Assembly: GCF_007750855.1 (NCBI RefSeq)
Contig: NZ_CP036291.1
Coordinates: 2,108,001-2,172,000 of the forward strand
Reading direction: 5' to 3'
Length of the DNA stretch: 64,000 bases
Source of the DNA: Pirellulimonas nuda
Lineage (GTDB): Bacteria; Planctomycetota; Planctomycetia; Pirellulales; Lacipirellulaceae
The position numbers and the translations under genes were made by a program. This document shows positions 18,008-28,190 of the stretch, one piece after another. The notes beneath the pieces are model-generated. The model searched no databases. It was not told where the DNA came from and saw nothing but the letters and a program-made list of their open reading frames with translations. Every line of letters begins with the position of its first letter. The first letter of the stretch is position 1.

Positions 18008-19767
18008 TCCTGCAAGCCCTCAACGCCTACTACGAAAGACTGGCCGCCGATCCGGAGTCGGACGTGGCGCCGTACGGCTACAGCCGGCAGCAGATCGCGT
18101 TCGTCGTCGTGGTCAACGCCGATGGCTCGCTGCACGAGATCCAGGACGCGCGGGTCGAAGATGGAAAGGGCAAGCTGCGAAACCAATCGCTGATCGTACT
18201 TGGCAACTCGAAGCCAACGGGCTCCGGCATTAATCCATGCTTCCTCTGGGACAACACTGCCTACGCGCTCGGCTACAAAGCGAAAGACGAGAAACCCGAG
18301 CGGACCCGCAAAGCGTTCGAGGCGTTCCGCAAGCGACACCTGGACGCAGAAGCGGAGGTCGATGACCCCGAGTTCGGGGCCGTCTGCCGGTTCCTGGAGT
18401 CGTGGTCACCCGACGGCGCGGAGTCGCATCCGACACTTACCGACGCGCCGACCGGCTTCGGCGTGTTCAAGCTGCGGGGAGCTACGCACTTCGTTCACGA
18501 ACAGGCGTCGGTGAAGGCTTGGTGGGAGGCGATGGCAACGGATAGTGCTTCAACCGAAGAGGCTTCTGAATCGCAATGCTTGGTGACGGGCCTTGTTGGT
18601 CCGATCGCTCGACTTCACGAACCTAAAATCAAAGGAGTTTGGGGAGGGCAGCCTGCCGGAGCACTGCTGTGCTCGGTCGATACCGCGTTTACTGCGGCGA
18701 CTTCGTACGGAAAGTCGCAGGGAGGCAATTTTCCTGTGGGGGAGACGCCGGCGTTCCAATACTGCACGGCCCTAAACCGACTGCTCGACCGCGCGAACAA
18801 CCGCCGCTTGTCGGTTGGCGACACGTCCGTAGTCTTCTGGACAGCCAAACCTTCGCCCGCCGAAGCCTGGATCGCGGAGCTATTCAACCCGAGCACGAAA
18901 GCAGAAGACGAGACAACACTGTCGAAAGTTCGACCGCTGCTCGACGCAATCGCCCGAGGCTCGTTCCCGCCAGAGTTCGACGACCCCAACTCGCCCTTCT
19001 ATGTCTTAGGCCTCGCGCCAAACGCCGCCCGTGTTTCGGTTCGCTTTTGGCGAGAATGCACGCTGGGAGACTTCCTCGACAAGCTCCGGCAGCACTATGC
19101 CGATCTAGAGATCGTCCGCGGCCCGAACGACTTCCCTTATCCGGCGTTGTGGCGGCTGCTCGCAGAGACCGCCCGGGAGTCGAAGGACATTCCCGACCTG
19201 CTCGAAGGCGCCATGCTGCGAGCCATCCTTACCGGCCAGCCCTACCCACAGATGTTCTACGCGGCGCTGCTGCGTCGCATCCAGGCCGATCGCGAAGTGC
19301 GGTTCGTTCGTGCGGCGGCGATCAAAGCGTGTTTGAACCGCAACAGCCGTTTTGGCATCAACCCTTTGGAGGAGGAACTCCCCATGGCACTCGACCAAGA
19401 ACGCCCCGAATCCGCGTACCAGCTTGGGCGGCTCTTTGCCGAATTGGAGAAGACCCAGGAAGACGCCCTGCCGGGCATCAACGACACGATTAAGGACCGC
19501 TACTTCGGCGCCGCGTCGTCAACTCCCGCGAGCGTCTTCCCCCGGTTGATCCGGATGAACCAGCACCACCTCGGCAAGCTGGAGCGGGGCAATCGCACCT
19601 ACCACGAGCGGCGTATCCAGGAGATCGCCGGGCGGATCGACGGGTTCGACTCCCATCTTTCGATGCCCAATCAAGGTCTGTTCGCCATCGGCTACTACCA
19701 CCAGCGGCAAGACATTTTCACGAAGAAAGCGGCCGCTGAGGCGCCCGATACGGTCGAAGCCAGCTAG
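18004..19767 (+). CDS. cas8c: Type I-C Cascade large subunit Cas8c (Csd1)
   Basis: This is the large subunit of the type I-C effector (587 residues), which recognises the PAM and helps recruit Cas3. The N terminus ([16 protein letters not shown]) and the [18 protein letters not shown] segment are typical of the Csd1 family. It sits between cas5c and cas7c as in all complete I-C loci and overlaps cas5c by four bases. In many I-C systems an internal start in this gene also makes Cas11; I cannot point to that start from sequence alone. Confidence 0.93.
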   Translation: MILQALNAYYERLAADPESDVAPYGYSRQQIAFVVVVNADGSLHEIQDARVEDGKGKLRNQSLIVLGNSKPTGSGINPCFLWDNTAYALGYKAKDEKPERTRKAFEAFRKRHLDAEAEVDDPEFGAVCRFLESWSPDGAESHPTLTDAPTGFGVFKLRGATHFVHEQASVKAWWEAMATDSASTEEASESQCLVTGLVGPIARLHEPKIKGVWGGQPAGALLCSVDTAFTAATSYGKSQGGNFPVGETPAFQYCTALNRLLDRANNRRLSVGDTSVVFWTAKPSPAEAWIAELFNPSTKAEDETTLSKVRPLLDAIARGSFPPEFDDPNSPFYVLGLAPNAARVSVRFWRECTLGDFLDKLRQHYADLEIVRGPNDFPYPALWRLLAETARESKDIPDLLEGAMLRAILTGQPYPQMFYAALLRRIQADREVRFVRAAAIKACLNRNSRFGINPLEEELPMALDQERPESAYQLGRLFAELEKTQEDALPGINDTIKDRYFGAASSTPASVFPRLIRMNQHHLGKLERGNRTYHERRIQEIAGRIDGFDSHLSMPNQGLFAIGYYHQRQDIFTKKAAAEAPDTVEAS

Positions 19768-19821
19768 CGGCCACTTGCTCGCCATACTTATTCCCACGCT
19801 CACCCATTTAGGCCACCCGTC

Positions 19822-20706
19822 ATGATCCCACGCGTCGATTTCGTCCTGCTCTTCGATGTCAAGAACGGCAACCCCAACGGCGACCCCGACGCCGGCAACC
19901 TGCCCCGCGTCGATCCTGAGACCGGCCACGGACTCGTGACCGATGTTTGCCTTAAGCGCAAGGTGCGCAACTTCGTCGGCCTGGTGCACGGCGAAGATCC
20001 GCCGTACGAGATTTACGTCAAAGAGAAGGCCGTCCTGAACGCGCAGCACACAAGGGCCTACAAAGCATTGAACCTTGAGCCCGATGCGAAGAAGCGGAAA
20101 TCAAAGGGAAAGGATCGCGCTGAAGAAGATAAGCAGCTCACGACCTGGATGTGTACCAACTTTTTTGATATCCGGGCATTTGGCGCCGTGATGTCAACCG
20201 GAGTCAACTGCGGGCAGGTCCGTGGGCCGATTCAGCTCACGCTTGCTCGCAGCATCGACCCGATCATCGCGCAGGAGCACGCGGTGACCCGCTGCGCGGT
20301 AACGACGGAGAAGGAAGCCGAAGCACAGTCGGGCGACAACCGCACGATGGGCCGCAAGTTCACCGTCCCCTACGGCCTATACCGCGTCCACGGCTTCATC
20401 AACCCGCACCTCGCGGCCAAAACCGGCTTCGGCGCCGACGACCTCGATCTGTTCTGGAAGTCGCTCGAACAGATGTTCGAGTCCGACCGCTCGGCCGCCC
20501 GCGGCGAGATGGCTGCACAGGCGCTGATCTGCTTCGAACACGCCGACGCGCTCGGCAACGCGCCGGCGAGCAAGCTGTTCGATCGCGTCAGCGTCAACCG
20601 CAAAGCGGCAGAGAACGGCACGCCGCCACGGTCGTTCGCCGATTACGAACTCAAGATCGACGAAGCAGGTCTGCCGGAGGGCATCAAAATCAACCGGCGT
20701 TTCTAA
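19822..20706 (+). CDS. cas7c: Type I-C Cascade backbone Cas7 (Csd2)
   Basis: This 294-residue RAMP protein forms the crRNA-binding backbone of Cascade. The N terminus [20 protein letters not shown] and the following [21 protein letters not shown] are the Csd2 signature. The segment [17 protein letters not shown] marks the central part. It starts 54 bp after cas8c, the largest gap within the operon, and no obvious ribosome site precedes the ATG. cas4 starts only five bases after its stop. Confidence 0.94.
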   Translation: MIPRVDFVLLFDVKNGNPNGDPDAGNLPRVDPETGHGLVTDVCLKRKVRNFVGLVHGEDPPYEIYVKEKAVLNAQHTRAYKALNLEPDAKKRKSKGKDRAEEDKQLTTWMCTNFFDIRAFGAVMSTGVNCGQVRGPIQLTLARSIDPIIAQEHAVTRCAVTTEKEAEAQSGDNRTMGRKFTVPYGLYRVHGFINPHLAAKTGFGADDLDLFWKSLEQMFESDRSAARGEMAAQALICFEHADALGNAPASKLFDRVSVNRKAAENGTPPRSFADYELKIDEAGLPEGIKINRRF

Positions 20707-20711
20707 TCCCC

Positions 20712-21416
20712 ATGCCGTTCCCCGAAGCCGACCTACTGCCGATCTCCGCCCTACAGCACCTGCTGTTCTGCGAGCGGCAGTGCGCGCTGATCCACGTCGA
20801 ACGGCTCTGGAGCGAGAACCTCCTCACCACGCAGGGCGCTCTGCTGCACCGCAAGGCCCACGAAGGGAAGCCCGAAACCCGCGACGGCGAGCGGATCGCC
20901 CGCGGGCTGACGCTCCGCTCGCTCGAAGTCGGCCTGTCGGGCGTTGCCGACATCGTCCTCTGGCGGCCCCCCGAAGGTCGCAAGCCGCAGGGCCGGACGC
21001 TGCTCGACGCGATCCGTCAGGCGACCGCAGAGGAACTGACCGAGTGGAGCATCCGCCCGGTCGAGTACAAGCGAGGCAAGCCCAAGGCGAACGACTGCGA
21101 CCGTGTACAGGTCTGCGCCCAGGCCTTGTGCCTAGAAGAGATGCTCGGCGTCACGATCTCCGCCGGCGACCTCTACTACGGCCAAACCCGTCGCCGAAGC
21201 GAGGTGACTTTCGACGACCCGCTGCGAGCGAAGACCCTAGCCGCCGCGACCCGCCTGCACGAACTGATGGCGGCTGGCGAAACGCCCGCGGCAGTCTACG
21301 AGAAGAAGTGCGACAGTTGCTCGCTCTACGAGCTCTGCCTCCCTAAAGCGATCGGACGCCGCTCCGCCCGCGACCACTTCGACCGCGAGCTCGCCGCGTC
21401 GCTCGCCGATGAATAG
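20712..21416 (+). CDS. cas4: CRISPR adaptation nuclease Cas4
   Basis: Cas4 trims prespacers and helps choose the PAM side together with Cas1-Cas2. The 234-residue protein shows a first cysteine in [14 protein letters not shown], a nuclease core with GVADIVLW (Asp) and [10 protein letters not shown] (Glu, Lys), and the C-terminal cluster [10 protein letters not shown]. Together these are the RecB-like nuclease with a four-cysteine Fe-S site expected for the family. It follows cas7c by five bases. Confidence 0.93.
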   Translation: MPFPEADLLPISALQHLLFCERQCALIHVERLWSENLLTTQGALLHRKAHEGKPETRDGERIARGLTLRSLEVGLSGVADIVLWRPPEGRKPQGRTLLDAIRQATAEELTEWSIRPVEYKRGKPKANDCDRVQVCAQALCLEEMLGVTISAGDLYYGQTRRRSEVTFDDPLRAKTLAAATRLHELMAAGETPAAVYEKKCDSCSLYELCLPKAIGRRSARDHFDRELAASLADE

Positions 21417-21454
21417 CCGCGCCTTTTTGCCGACTGCCGACTCCCATCCTGAAA

Positions 21455-22486
21455 GTGAAACGCCACCTCAACACGCTGTTCATCACCACCCAGGGGGCGT
21501 ACCTGAAGAAGGAAGGCCAGGCGGTGGCGGTGCGCATCGAACGAGAAACACGCCTCCGGGTCCCGCTGCACAACCTCGACGCGATCGCCTGCTTCGGCCG
21601 CGTCGGCGCCAGCCCCGCGCTAATGGGCGCCTGTGCCGAAGCCGGCGTCTCCTTCTCGTTCCTCACTGAGCATGGCCGGTTCATCGCGTCTGTGAACGGC
21701 TTCACGCCCGGCAACGTGCTGCTGCGACGCGCCCAGTACCGAGCCGCCGACGACCCCGCGATCTCCGCTGAGCTAACCCGCTCGATCGTGCTCGGCAAGA
21801 TCGCCAACTCCCGCACCGTCCTACTGCGAGCCGCCCGAGAAGGGGCCGACGCGGAAAGCGCCGAACGGTTGAAGCACGCAGCGGGGCGCCTGTCGGCGAG
21901 TATCGTCGAAGTGAAAGCCGCAGACTCGGTCGATCGACTCCGCGGCCTCGAAGGCGAGGCCGCGTCACGCTACTTCTCGGTCTTCAACGACCTGGTGCTG
22001 GTTGCTGGCGACACGTTCCGTTTCAAAAAACGTTCGCGCCGCCCACCACTCGACCCGCTGAATTGCCTGCTCTCGTTCCTCTACACCCTGCTTTTGCTCG
22101 ACATCCGCAGCGCCTGTGAAGCGACCGGTCTCGACGCCGCAGTTGGCTATCTGCACCGCGATCGGCCGGGCCGCCCAGGTCTGGCGCTCGACCTAATGGA
22201 AGAGTTCCGGGCGCCGCTGGCAGACCGAGTGGCGTTGACGCTGATCAACCGTCAGCAATTGGGCGCGCGAGACTTTGTCCGCCAAGAGAGCGGCGCCTAT
22301 CTGCTAACCGACGACGCTCGGAAGCGGGTATTAGTGGCCTGGCAGGAACGCAAGCAAGAGGAAACCCGCCACCCATTACTCGATGCGCGTACCTCGGTCG
22401 GTCTGCTCGTCCACCTGCAAGCCCGCTTGATGGCCCGCCGCTTGCGGGGCGACCTCGACGCCTACCCGCCACTCATCTGGAAGTAA
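21455..22486 (+). CDS. cas1: CRISPR integrase Cas1 (type I-C)
   Basis: This 343-residue protein inserts spacers into the array. It begins at a GTG (21455) with [20 protein letters not shown], the usual I-C Cas1 start. Likely metal ligands are the Glu in [11 protein letters not shown], the His in [13 protein letters not shown] and the Asp in [10 protein letters not shown]. It lies 38 bp after cas4 and 11 bp before cas2. Confidence 0.95.
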   Translation: MKRHLNTLFITTQGAYLKKEGQAVAVRIERETRLRVPLHNLDAIACFGRVGASPALMGACAEAGVSFSFLTEHGRFIASVNGFTPGNVLLRRAQYRAADDPAISAELTRSIVLGKIANSRTVLLRAAREGADAESAERLKHAAGRLSASIVEVKAADSVDRLRGLEGEAASRYFSVFNDLVLVAGDTFRFKKRSRRPPLDPLNCLLSFLYTLLLLDIRSACEATGLDAAVGYLHRDRPGRPGLALDLMEEFRAPLADRVALTLINRQQLGARDFVRQESGAYLLTDDARKRVLVAWQERKQEETRHPLLDARTSVGLLVHLQARLMARRLRGDLDAYPPLIWK

Positions 22487-22497
22487 GGAGCGCCGCC

Positions 22498-22788
22498 ATG
22501 TACGTGCTGGTGACCTACGACGTAGCAACGGCCACGCCCGAAGGACAGAAGCGGCTCCGCCACGTCGCGAAGGCCTGCCTCGACTTCGGCCAACGCGTGC
22601 AGAACTCCGTCTTCGAGATGAAGGTCGATCCCGCCCAGTGGGAGGAATGCAAAGACCGCCTCCTGCGGATCGTCCAGCTTGAGCAGGACAGCCTACGATT
22701 CTATTATCTAGGCGCCAAGTGGCAGCGGCGCGTCGAGCACCACGGCGCCAAAGCGAGCTACGACGTTGAGGGACCCCTCATTGTGTAG
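22498..22788 (+). CDS. cas2: CRISPR adaptation protein Cas2
   Basis: This 96-residue ferredoxin-fold protein is the partner of Cas1. The start [16 protein letters not shown] and the middle [18 protein letters not shown] are characteristic of I-C Cas2. It is preceded by AAGGAG, closes the operon, and is followed by the array leader. Confidence 0.95.
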   Translation: MYVLVTYDVATATPEGQKRLRHVAKACLDFGQRVQNSVFEMKVDPAQWEECKDRLLRIVQLEQDSLRFYYLGAKWQRRVEHHGAKASYDVEGPLIV

Positions 22789-23004
22789 TTGCGACGCTAT
22801 TGCGACATTGCAGCCAACAGCGATGGAACGCGGACCCGTAGTGGACGCAGCCCGCCCGGAAGGTTCGCGATGGCCGCAACTTGTTACCTGAGCACGCCTT
22901 CGGATATGCACAAGTGCACGGCATGCCGGTTCAGTCGACTGAACACGGTGGTCCGCGGAAATCAAGTTTTAACGTCCGTGGCTGCATATCGTTAGTGAGA
23001 CGGC
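22789..23004 (+). promoter_or_regulatory. CRISPR leader
   Basis: These 216 bp lie between cas2 and the first repeat. The repeats end in ATTGAAAC on the plus strand, which puts the leader on this side, as in other I-C loci. The part nearest the array is A/T-richer (AAATCAAGTTTTAACG around 22960-22975). No coding frame is supported. Confidence 0.7.
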
Positions 23005-24879
23005 ATCGCTCCCCTCGCGGGGGGCGCGGATTGAAACATGGGGGCTCGCATGACGCCACGCATCGGCAAGATCGCTCCCCTCGCGGGGGGCGCGGATTGA
23101 AACCGCGAGACTCGAACGGCGGCGGCCAAATGCGGCATCGCTCCCCTCGCGGGGGGCGCGGATTGAAACACCGCGAGCCGCACCATCACGGGCGCGGAAA
23201 CGCTATCGCTCCCCTCGCGGGGGGCGCGGATTGAAACTCTGGCTCCAGGTGCCAGCCCAGCAGCGCGGTCATCGCTCCCCTCGCGGGGGGCGCGGATTGA
23301 AACGAGGGGCTGGTCGGCCGCAACTCCGTCGACGTGCATCGCTCCCCTCGCGGGGGGCGCGGATTGAAACAACAAGTCTACGAAGCGGGGGCTGCTGTCG
23401 TTCGATCGCTCCCCTCGCGGGGGGCGCGGATTGAAACATGGGGTTCGCCTAGGAAACTGGTCTGCACTTCCATCGCTCCCCTCGCGGGGGGCGCGGATTG
23501 AAACACTTACCGAACCCGAGGCGAGGAACCGACGATGAATCGCTCCCCTCGCGGGGGGCGCGGATTGAAACGGATCTCCGGCGCCCAGCAGTCGAGCAGC
23601 CGGACATCGCTCCCCTCGCGGGGGGCGCGGATTGAAACCCGATTCCGCCAGCTCCAGCCCCCCGCCGCCCGAATCGCTCCCCTCGCGGGGGGCGCGGATT
23701 GAAACTGTGTTTATACACCCACGCCTACCCCGATTTTGGTGATCGCTCCCCTCGCGGGGGGCGCGGATTGAAACGGCCGCACCATCTGCCCGATGACGCA
23801 GGCCCGCGCCATCGCTCCCCTCGCGGGGGGCGCGGATTGAAACACAGCCTACTCCGGCGGCGAGGGCAAGAAGCCCGAATCGCTCCCCTCGCGGGGGGCG
23901 CGGATTGAAACCGATAACCGACTCTATCCCCGACGCCACCGAGCATCGCTCCCCTCGCGGGGGGCGCGGATTGAAACCCTGCTACGGTTGCGAGCACAAC
24001 CCGACCGAAGCATCGCTCCCCTCGCGGGGGGCGCGGATTGAAACGTCGGTTAGGGTGGGTGGGGTCACGATGCGAGTATCGCTCCCCTCGCGGGGGGCGC
24101 GGATTGAAACCGCTACAGCGCGGCCCCGCACGACTACCCCCAGATCGCTCCCCTCGCGGGGGGCGCGGATTGAAACTCCACCACCGTCGCGGCCGCCGCC
24201 GCCAAGGCGCATCGCTCCCCTCGCGGGGGGCGCGGATTGAAACCGGCTGAGCATGACCGACTCCGCCGGCAACGTGATCGCTCCCCTCGCGGGGGGCGCG
24301 GATTGAAACTTCTCGCGGATACGCTCCGCACGCTCGCCCACCATCGCTCCCCTCGCGGGGGGCGCGGATTGAAACGCTCGAGGACCCCGACGGGGTGCTG
24401 GCGGAGTGATCGCTCCCCTCGCGGGGGGCGCGGATTGAAACGACAAGTCCGCCGCGCAGCACGTCCACGCCCACATCGCTCCCCTCGCGGGGGGCGCGGA
24501 TTGAAACATCACGCTGATGAAGAAGAGCCAGGACGCCGGCAATCGCTCCCCTCGCGGGGGGCGCGGATTGAAACCTGTTTGAGCCGAACGTCACCGGGCT
24601 GACGATTATCGCTCCCCTCGCGGGGGGCGCGGATTGAAACTAGGCGCCGCTGCGTGTGACCCGTCACCCTCTGATCGCTCCCCTCGCGGGGGGCGCGGAT
24701 TGAAACGGTCTTGAGCGCCTGCTGGAACGCACGCCCCAGATCGCTCCCCTCGCGGGGGGCGCGGATTGAAACTCGTGCAGCGAGACGGCGTAGGCGTGCT
24801 TGCCGGCATCGCTCCCCTCGCGGGGGGCGCGGATTGAAACTACGACGAAGGACGCATCGCGGCCGTGATCGACATCGCT
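23005..24879 (+). CRISPR. Type I-C CRISPR array, 28 full repeats
   Basis: I count 28 repeats of 33 bp, from 23005-23037 to 24808-24840, each starting ATCGCTCCCC and ending GATTGAAAC, with the hairpin CCCCTCGCGGGG inside. All copies read as identical. The 27 enclosed spacers are 33-36 bp and differ from each other. A 28th spacer-length segment (24841-24873) is followed by only the first six bases of a repeat (ATCGCT, 24874-24879), so the distal end is truncated. Transcription should run from the cas2 side, and Cas5c is the expected processing enzyme. Confidence 0.98.
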
Positions 24880-25156
24880 TGAGGTGGTGCGGAATTGACG
24901 GACAGGTGACGTCCTTAGAATGGGCCCAACCTCAGGAGTCGCTGTGTGCCACGGAAGAATGCGAGCGGTATTCGAAAAGTGCGGCGCAATACTTCCGACA
25001 GAACCTGCGTAGTACTAAGCTGCACGTCTGAGGACTACCTCTGAACGTGTCAACGGTTCGGTTCCGGATGGATGATATTGCTATGATGAGGGCGTCCGGT
25101 GAAGCGAAGTTTGGCTCTGCGGGGACGCAACCGAACGAGGAATAGCCGGATCGATG
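24880..25156. other. Trailer region between the array and the intron remnant
   Basis: No gene is supported in these 277 bp. An inverted pair GGTTCGGTT / AACCGAAC lies at about 25059 and 25128. The sequence begins where the last CRISPR repeat is cut short. Confidence 0.4.
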
Positions 25157-26312
25157 GTGCGCCGAAGCGCGTGGGCCCTCGGGCGGCCGGTCTGCTCGGG
25201 GGCCGCTTGATTCCAATGCCCTTCGGACGCCAGAGCTGTGGAGTGCCGGGATAAAACCGGTTTGGAATAGAGAATGAGAGTTTCTTACGAAGAAGATTTC
25301 GCCAATCACTTTGGCCTCCGGCGGAGGGACAGATCGGGCAACCGCTTTGGACTGAGCGTCCGCGCAGGGGGAAGCGTAGGCCAGCTAATGAGCTCCGAAA
25401 TCAGATTTTTCAGGTGCCGACCCAGTCATAGCATGGGGAAGGCAACATCGGTCATGCCGCTACTGGCAAGGCGTGACTCGGACCTGGCGGAGTCGTTGAA
25501 CCTGTGCATGCGTGGAAAATTCCAAACGCGAGAACCGGGAGATCCCATTGGCCTCTGGTACCAAGCCCGCAGGGCTAACTGCCAGAGCGGACGGCGAACC
25601 GCAAGGGCAATGCTGTCATGAACGCCGATGGGAAGTCTGATGAGTCCATAGTACCGTCGACACGGGCGAACGACGTGGGAACTGAACCCGCTGCGGAATC
25701 CGTCAAGGAAAGGGACTCAGCCAAGAGGAACACCGTGCCGACCGACCCCGGCCGCGCCGAGAAGCGGAACCCCCGAGGGTTACGTGGTCTGTCTGGTGTG
25801 CGTGGATCAGCGAAGGCCAAGCCGGAGCTGAAATTCACGTCGTTGCTGCATTATGTCAGCGAGGCACTGCTGTACGAGGCGTTCTTCGCGCTGAAGAAAG
25901 CCGCTGCAGTGGGAATTGATGAAGTAACGTGGCACGACTACGAACAAGACCTGGAGGATCGTATTCCTGATCTTCACGGTCGCATTCACCGCGGAGCCTA
26001 CCGAGCGAAGCCGTCCAAGAGAATCTACATCGCCAAAGCCGACGGTCGACAACGACCGATCGGCATCTCTTCGCTGGAGGATAAGCTTGTCCAAAAGGCG
26101 GTCGTGTGGGTGATGCAGGGTATCTACGAGCAGGACTTTCTCGGGTTCAGCTATGGGTTCCGACCCGGACGAAGCCAGCACACGGCGCTTGACGCGCTGA
26201 GTGTCGGCATCTCCGATCGGGGAGTGAACTGGGTACTGGACGCCGATGTGGAAGGCTTCTTTGACAACATCGACCACGAGTGGTTGATGAAGTTCTTGGA
26301 ACACCGCGTCGC
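25157..26312 (+). mobile_element. Group II intron, 3' end lost
   Basis: A reverse transcriptase frame of the group II intron type is preceded by about 460 bp of non-coding, hairpin-rich sequence that starts near GTGCGCC at 25157, a plausible intron 5' end (GUGYG). The copy is cut at 26312 by an IS5-family element, so domains V/VI and the 3' splice site are missing. It can no longer splice or move on its own. The exact 5' boundary is uncertain. Confidence 0.6.
25618..26312 (+). pseudogene. ltrA: Truncated group II intron reverse transcriptase/maturase
   Basis: The N-terminal 230 or so residues of an LtrA-type protein are intact. The early RT blocks are visible: AVGIDEVTWHDYEQ, then RPIGISSLEDKLVQKAV, then FSYGFRPGRSQHTAL, then VNWVLDADVEGFFDNIDHEWL. 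The YADD catalytic block, the maturase domain and any endonuclease are missing because the frame runs into the IS at 26313 and stops at 26358. The MNADGKSDES start is common in this intron class. The truncation makes it non-functional. Confidence 0.85.
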
Positions 26313-27359
26313 GGCCTTGTTGACTAACCCCATGCGAACAACGGCATGCCAAAGGTGATGAATACGTTGAGCAGTTTGCATCGGAGTGCGACCTCGGTCG
26401 CCTGATTGGGGAGCGTCCGGTTCTTCAGGCGGTCGCCGAAGTTGGTTTTGAATCGAAACATGGCGGTCTCGGCTAGGCTGCGTCGGTGGTAGCCGATCGA
26501 TTCTTTCCACGCTTTCTTGCCGTCGCGGCGGATCTGCCGAAGGCACTCGTCGCGTTCCAGCGGCTCGGCCGACGCGTTGCCGTGCTGCTTGATCTTGGCG
26601 TTCTTGCGCGGCGGGATCACTTGGTGGATCGACTCCCCTTGGAGGTAGTTACGCACTTTCCACTGGTCGTAGGCGCCGTCGCCGTAAAACGTCTGGACTT
26701 CGGCTTCGACTTGCTCCAACAGCGGCTCGACCGCATCGCCGTCGTGGGTGTCGGCGCCCGTCACGACCTGGGCGACGATGGTGTGGGTGGCCGGATCGAC
26801 GGCCAGGTGAACCTTCCGCCAAGTGCGACGCTTGCCCACCCCGTGCTTCTTCACCTTCCACTCCCCCTCGCCGTAGACCTTGAGGCCCGTGCTGTCGACC
26901 ACCACCTCGATCGGTCCCGTGGTCGCACGCAGGTCGATCAAGACCCCCAGCTTGGCCGCTCGCTTCTGCAGCGAGGTGTAGTCGGGGATCGCCACCTCGG
27001 CCTGCATCAGCTTCGCGAGAGCCCGGCCGAAGCCTTCGGTCTGCCGGTACGGCAGGCGGAATAGCTCACGGATCATCAGCAGCGTTTCGACCGCCACGTC
27101 GCTGTAGAGGAACGGCCGGCCGACCTTCTTCCGGTCGTTCTCGTGCTCCCAGGCGTCGATCACCGCGTCATCAAACCAGAAGGTGATGTCGCCCCGCCTT
27201 ACCAACGACTCGTTGTAGTCCCGCCAGTTCGTTACCTTGTAGGCGAGCTTCCTCGGCTTGCTAGCAGGCTGCGTCATCGTTCGCTCCGTCGGTCTGAATA
27301 GAAGGAACTCCGTCCGGAACCGATCTACGCAGCGTTTCTAGCGATTGTTCGACAAGGCC
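26313..27359 (-). mobile_element. IS5-family insertion sequence
   Basis: This 1047-bp element holds one transposase. Its ends are imperfect inverted repeats: GGCCTTGTTGACTAA at 26313-26327 and, read inward from 27359, GGCCTTGTCGAACAA (12 of 15 identical), which resemble IS903-group ends. The nine bases outside each end differ (CCGCGTCGC on the left, TTGCGGGAA on the right), so there is no target duplication. With a truncated gene on each side, this suggests that a deletion or recombination occurred at this IS. Confidence 0.8.
26324..27277 (-). CDS. IS5-family transposase
   Basis: This 317-residue DDE transposase moves the surrounding IS. The catalytic triad is visible as Asp in VVVDSTGLKVYG, Asp in FYGDGAYDQW, and Glu in RSLAETAMFRFK. 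The N-terminal part (NWRDYNESLVRRGDITFWFDD) is typical of the IS903-like branch of IS5. The gene is full length, so the IS may still be active. It reads toward the CRISPR side. Confidence 0.92.
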   Translation of the reverse strand: MTQPASKPRKLAYKVTNWRDYNESLVRRGDITFWFDDAVIDAWEHENDRKKVGRPFLYSDVAVETLLMIRELFRLPYRQTEGFGRALAKLMQAEVAIPDYTSLQKRAAKLGVLIDLRATTGPIEVVVDSTGLKVYGEGEWKVKKHGVGKRRTWRKVHLAVDPATHTIVAQVVTGADTHDGDAVEPLLEQVEAEVQTFYGDGAYDQWKVRNYLQGESIHQVIPPRKNAKIKQHGNASAEPLERDECLRQIRRDGKKAWKESIGYHRRSLAETAMFRFKTNFGDRLKNRTLPNQATEVALRCKLLNVFITFGMPLFAWG

Positions 27360-28069
27360 TTGCGGGAATAGAGCCAGCGCAGGTCGGGATTGGTTGAGTG
27401 CTTCAGCCAGTCCCAATGCTCCAGCGAAGAACATAGGCCCTCCTCCCCGCCCGCTGAGTTTTGACTGTGAAGCTTGTGCTGGGCCACGGTCGGGAATGCG
27501 TTCGTGAGCCTCTCCCACTTGAATGCGGGGTCGTGTCTGTTGTTGGCCGGGGAGTGGGAAACACAGCGGATGAAGAGCAACTTCTCTGGGGCGACGGCCT
27601 TCACTGCTTCGAGGTACTTGTATGCTGTTGTCATCGGTCCTGCGCAGATAAACCACAGCGGATCCTCTTCAGAGGAAGCTCGAGCCGCGTGTACGAAGTT
27701 CGCGGTGGCTTCGTTCAATTGAGTTTGGCAACTGAAAATGCGGTCGGCCTTGACATCGAATCGCCGGGCGCCCTCGTTTACGCTTATGGTGACTTGCTCA
27801 AGGAGCTCGGCCTTTGAGGCCGCACCTTTATGACCCGGGTGAACGAAGTGATTGGCATAGTCTACGTGCACCAGTCGATCGCTAAGGCCTGCTGCGTGCA
27901 TCAGTGCCATGCTCATCGGCGTGGCTCCGATGTCATCCGGGTCATGGGCATTTCCGTCTGAGGTAATCGCCATTCGACCACCGGGCCAGCGAATGGCGGA
28001 CTCCTCAGCCCAACTGCTGGGCATGAGCGCGGTATAGAAGATGGCAAATGCGATGAAGCAGGTTTTCAT
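27360..28069 (-). pseudogene. Secreted nucleoside-hydrolase-like protein, 3' end cut by IS
   Basis: From the ATG at 28069 the product has a signal peptide (MKTCFIAFAIFYTALMPSSWA). TSDGNAHDPDDIGATPMSMALM follows, matching the metal-binding N terminus of the DUF1593/nucleoside-hydrolase-like family found in planctomycetes. The frame enters the IS terminal repeat at 27359 and stops inside it, so the natural C terminus is missing. The gene was probably part of the same minus-strand catabolic cluster as the sulfatases behind it. Loss of the 3' end was likely caused by the IS-linked deletion. Confidence 0.7.
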
Positions 28070-28190
28070 GCCGATGCGCTCTGGGTAGAAGCCTCCGTTG
28101 GCGTGCAAAGTGTTCCGATCTGACCTCAACTCATTGATCTAACGCGTCGCGCGGCCATTGATGCACGGTAGTCGCTTCACGTTCCATCTA

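Noticed and set aside
22881..24809. Long reading frames on both strands across the CRISPR array with repeated RSPRGGRGLK or FNPRPPRGER peptides
   Set aside because: They are translations of the 33-bp repeat; period and sequence follow the array exactly.
25618..26358. A CRISPR-associated reverse transcriptase
   Set aside because: Its N terminus and RT blocks match group II intron proteins, it follows intron-like RNA sequence, and it has no Cas1 fusion.
26486..27064. A 192-residue plus-strand frame in the IS
   Set aside because: Antisense to the IS5 transposase.
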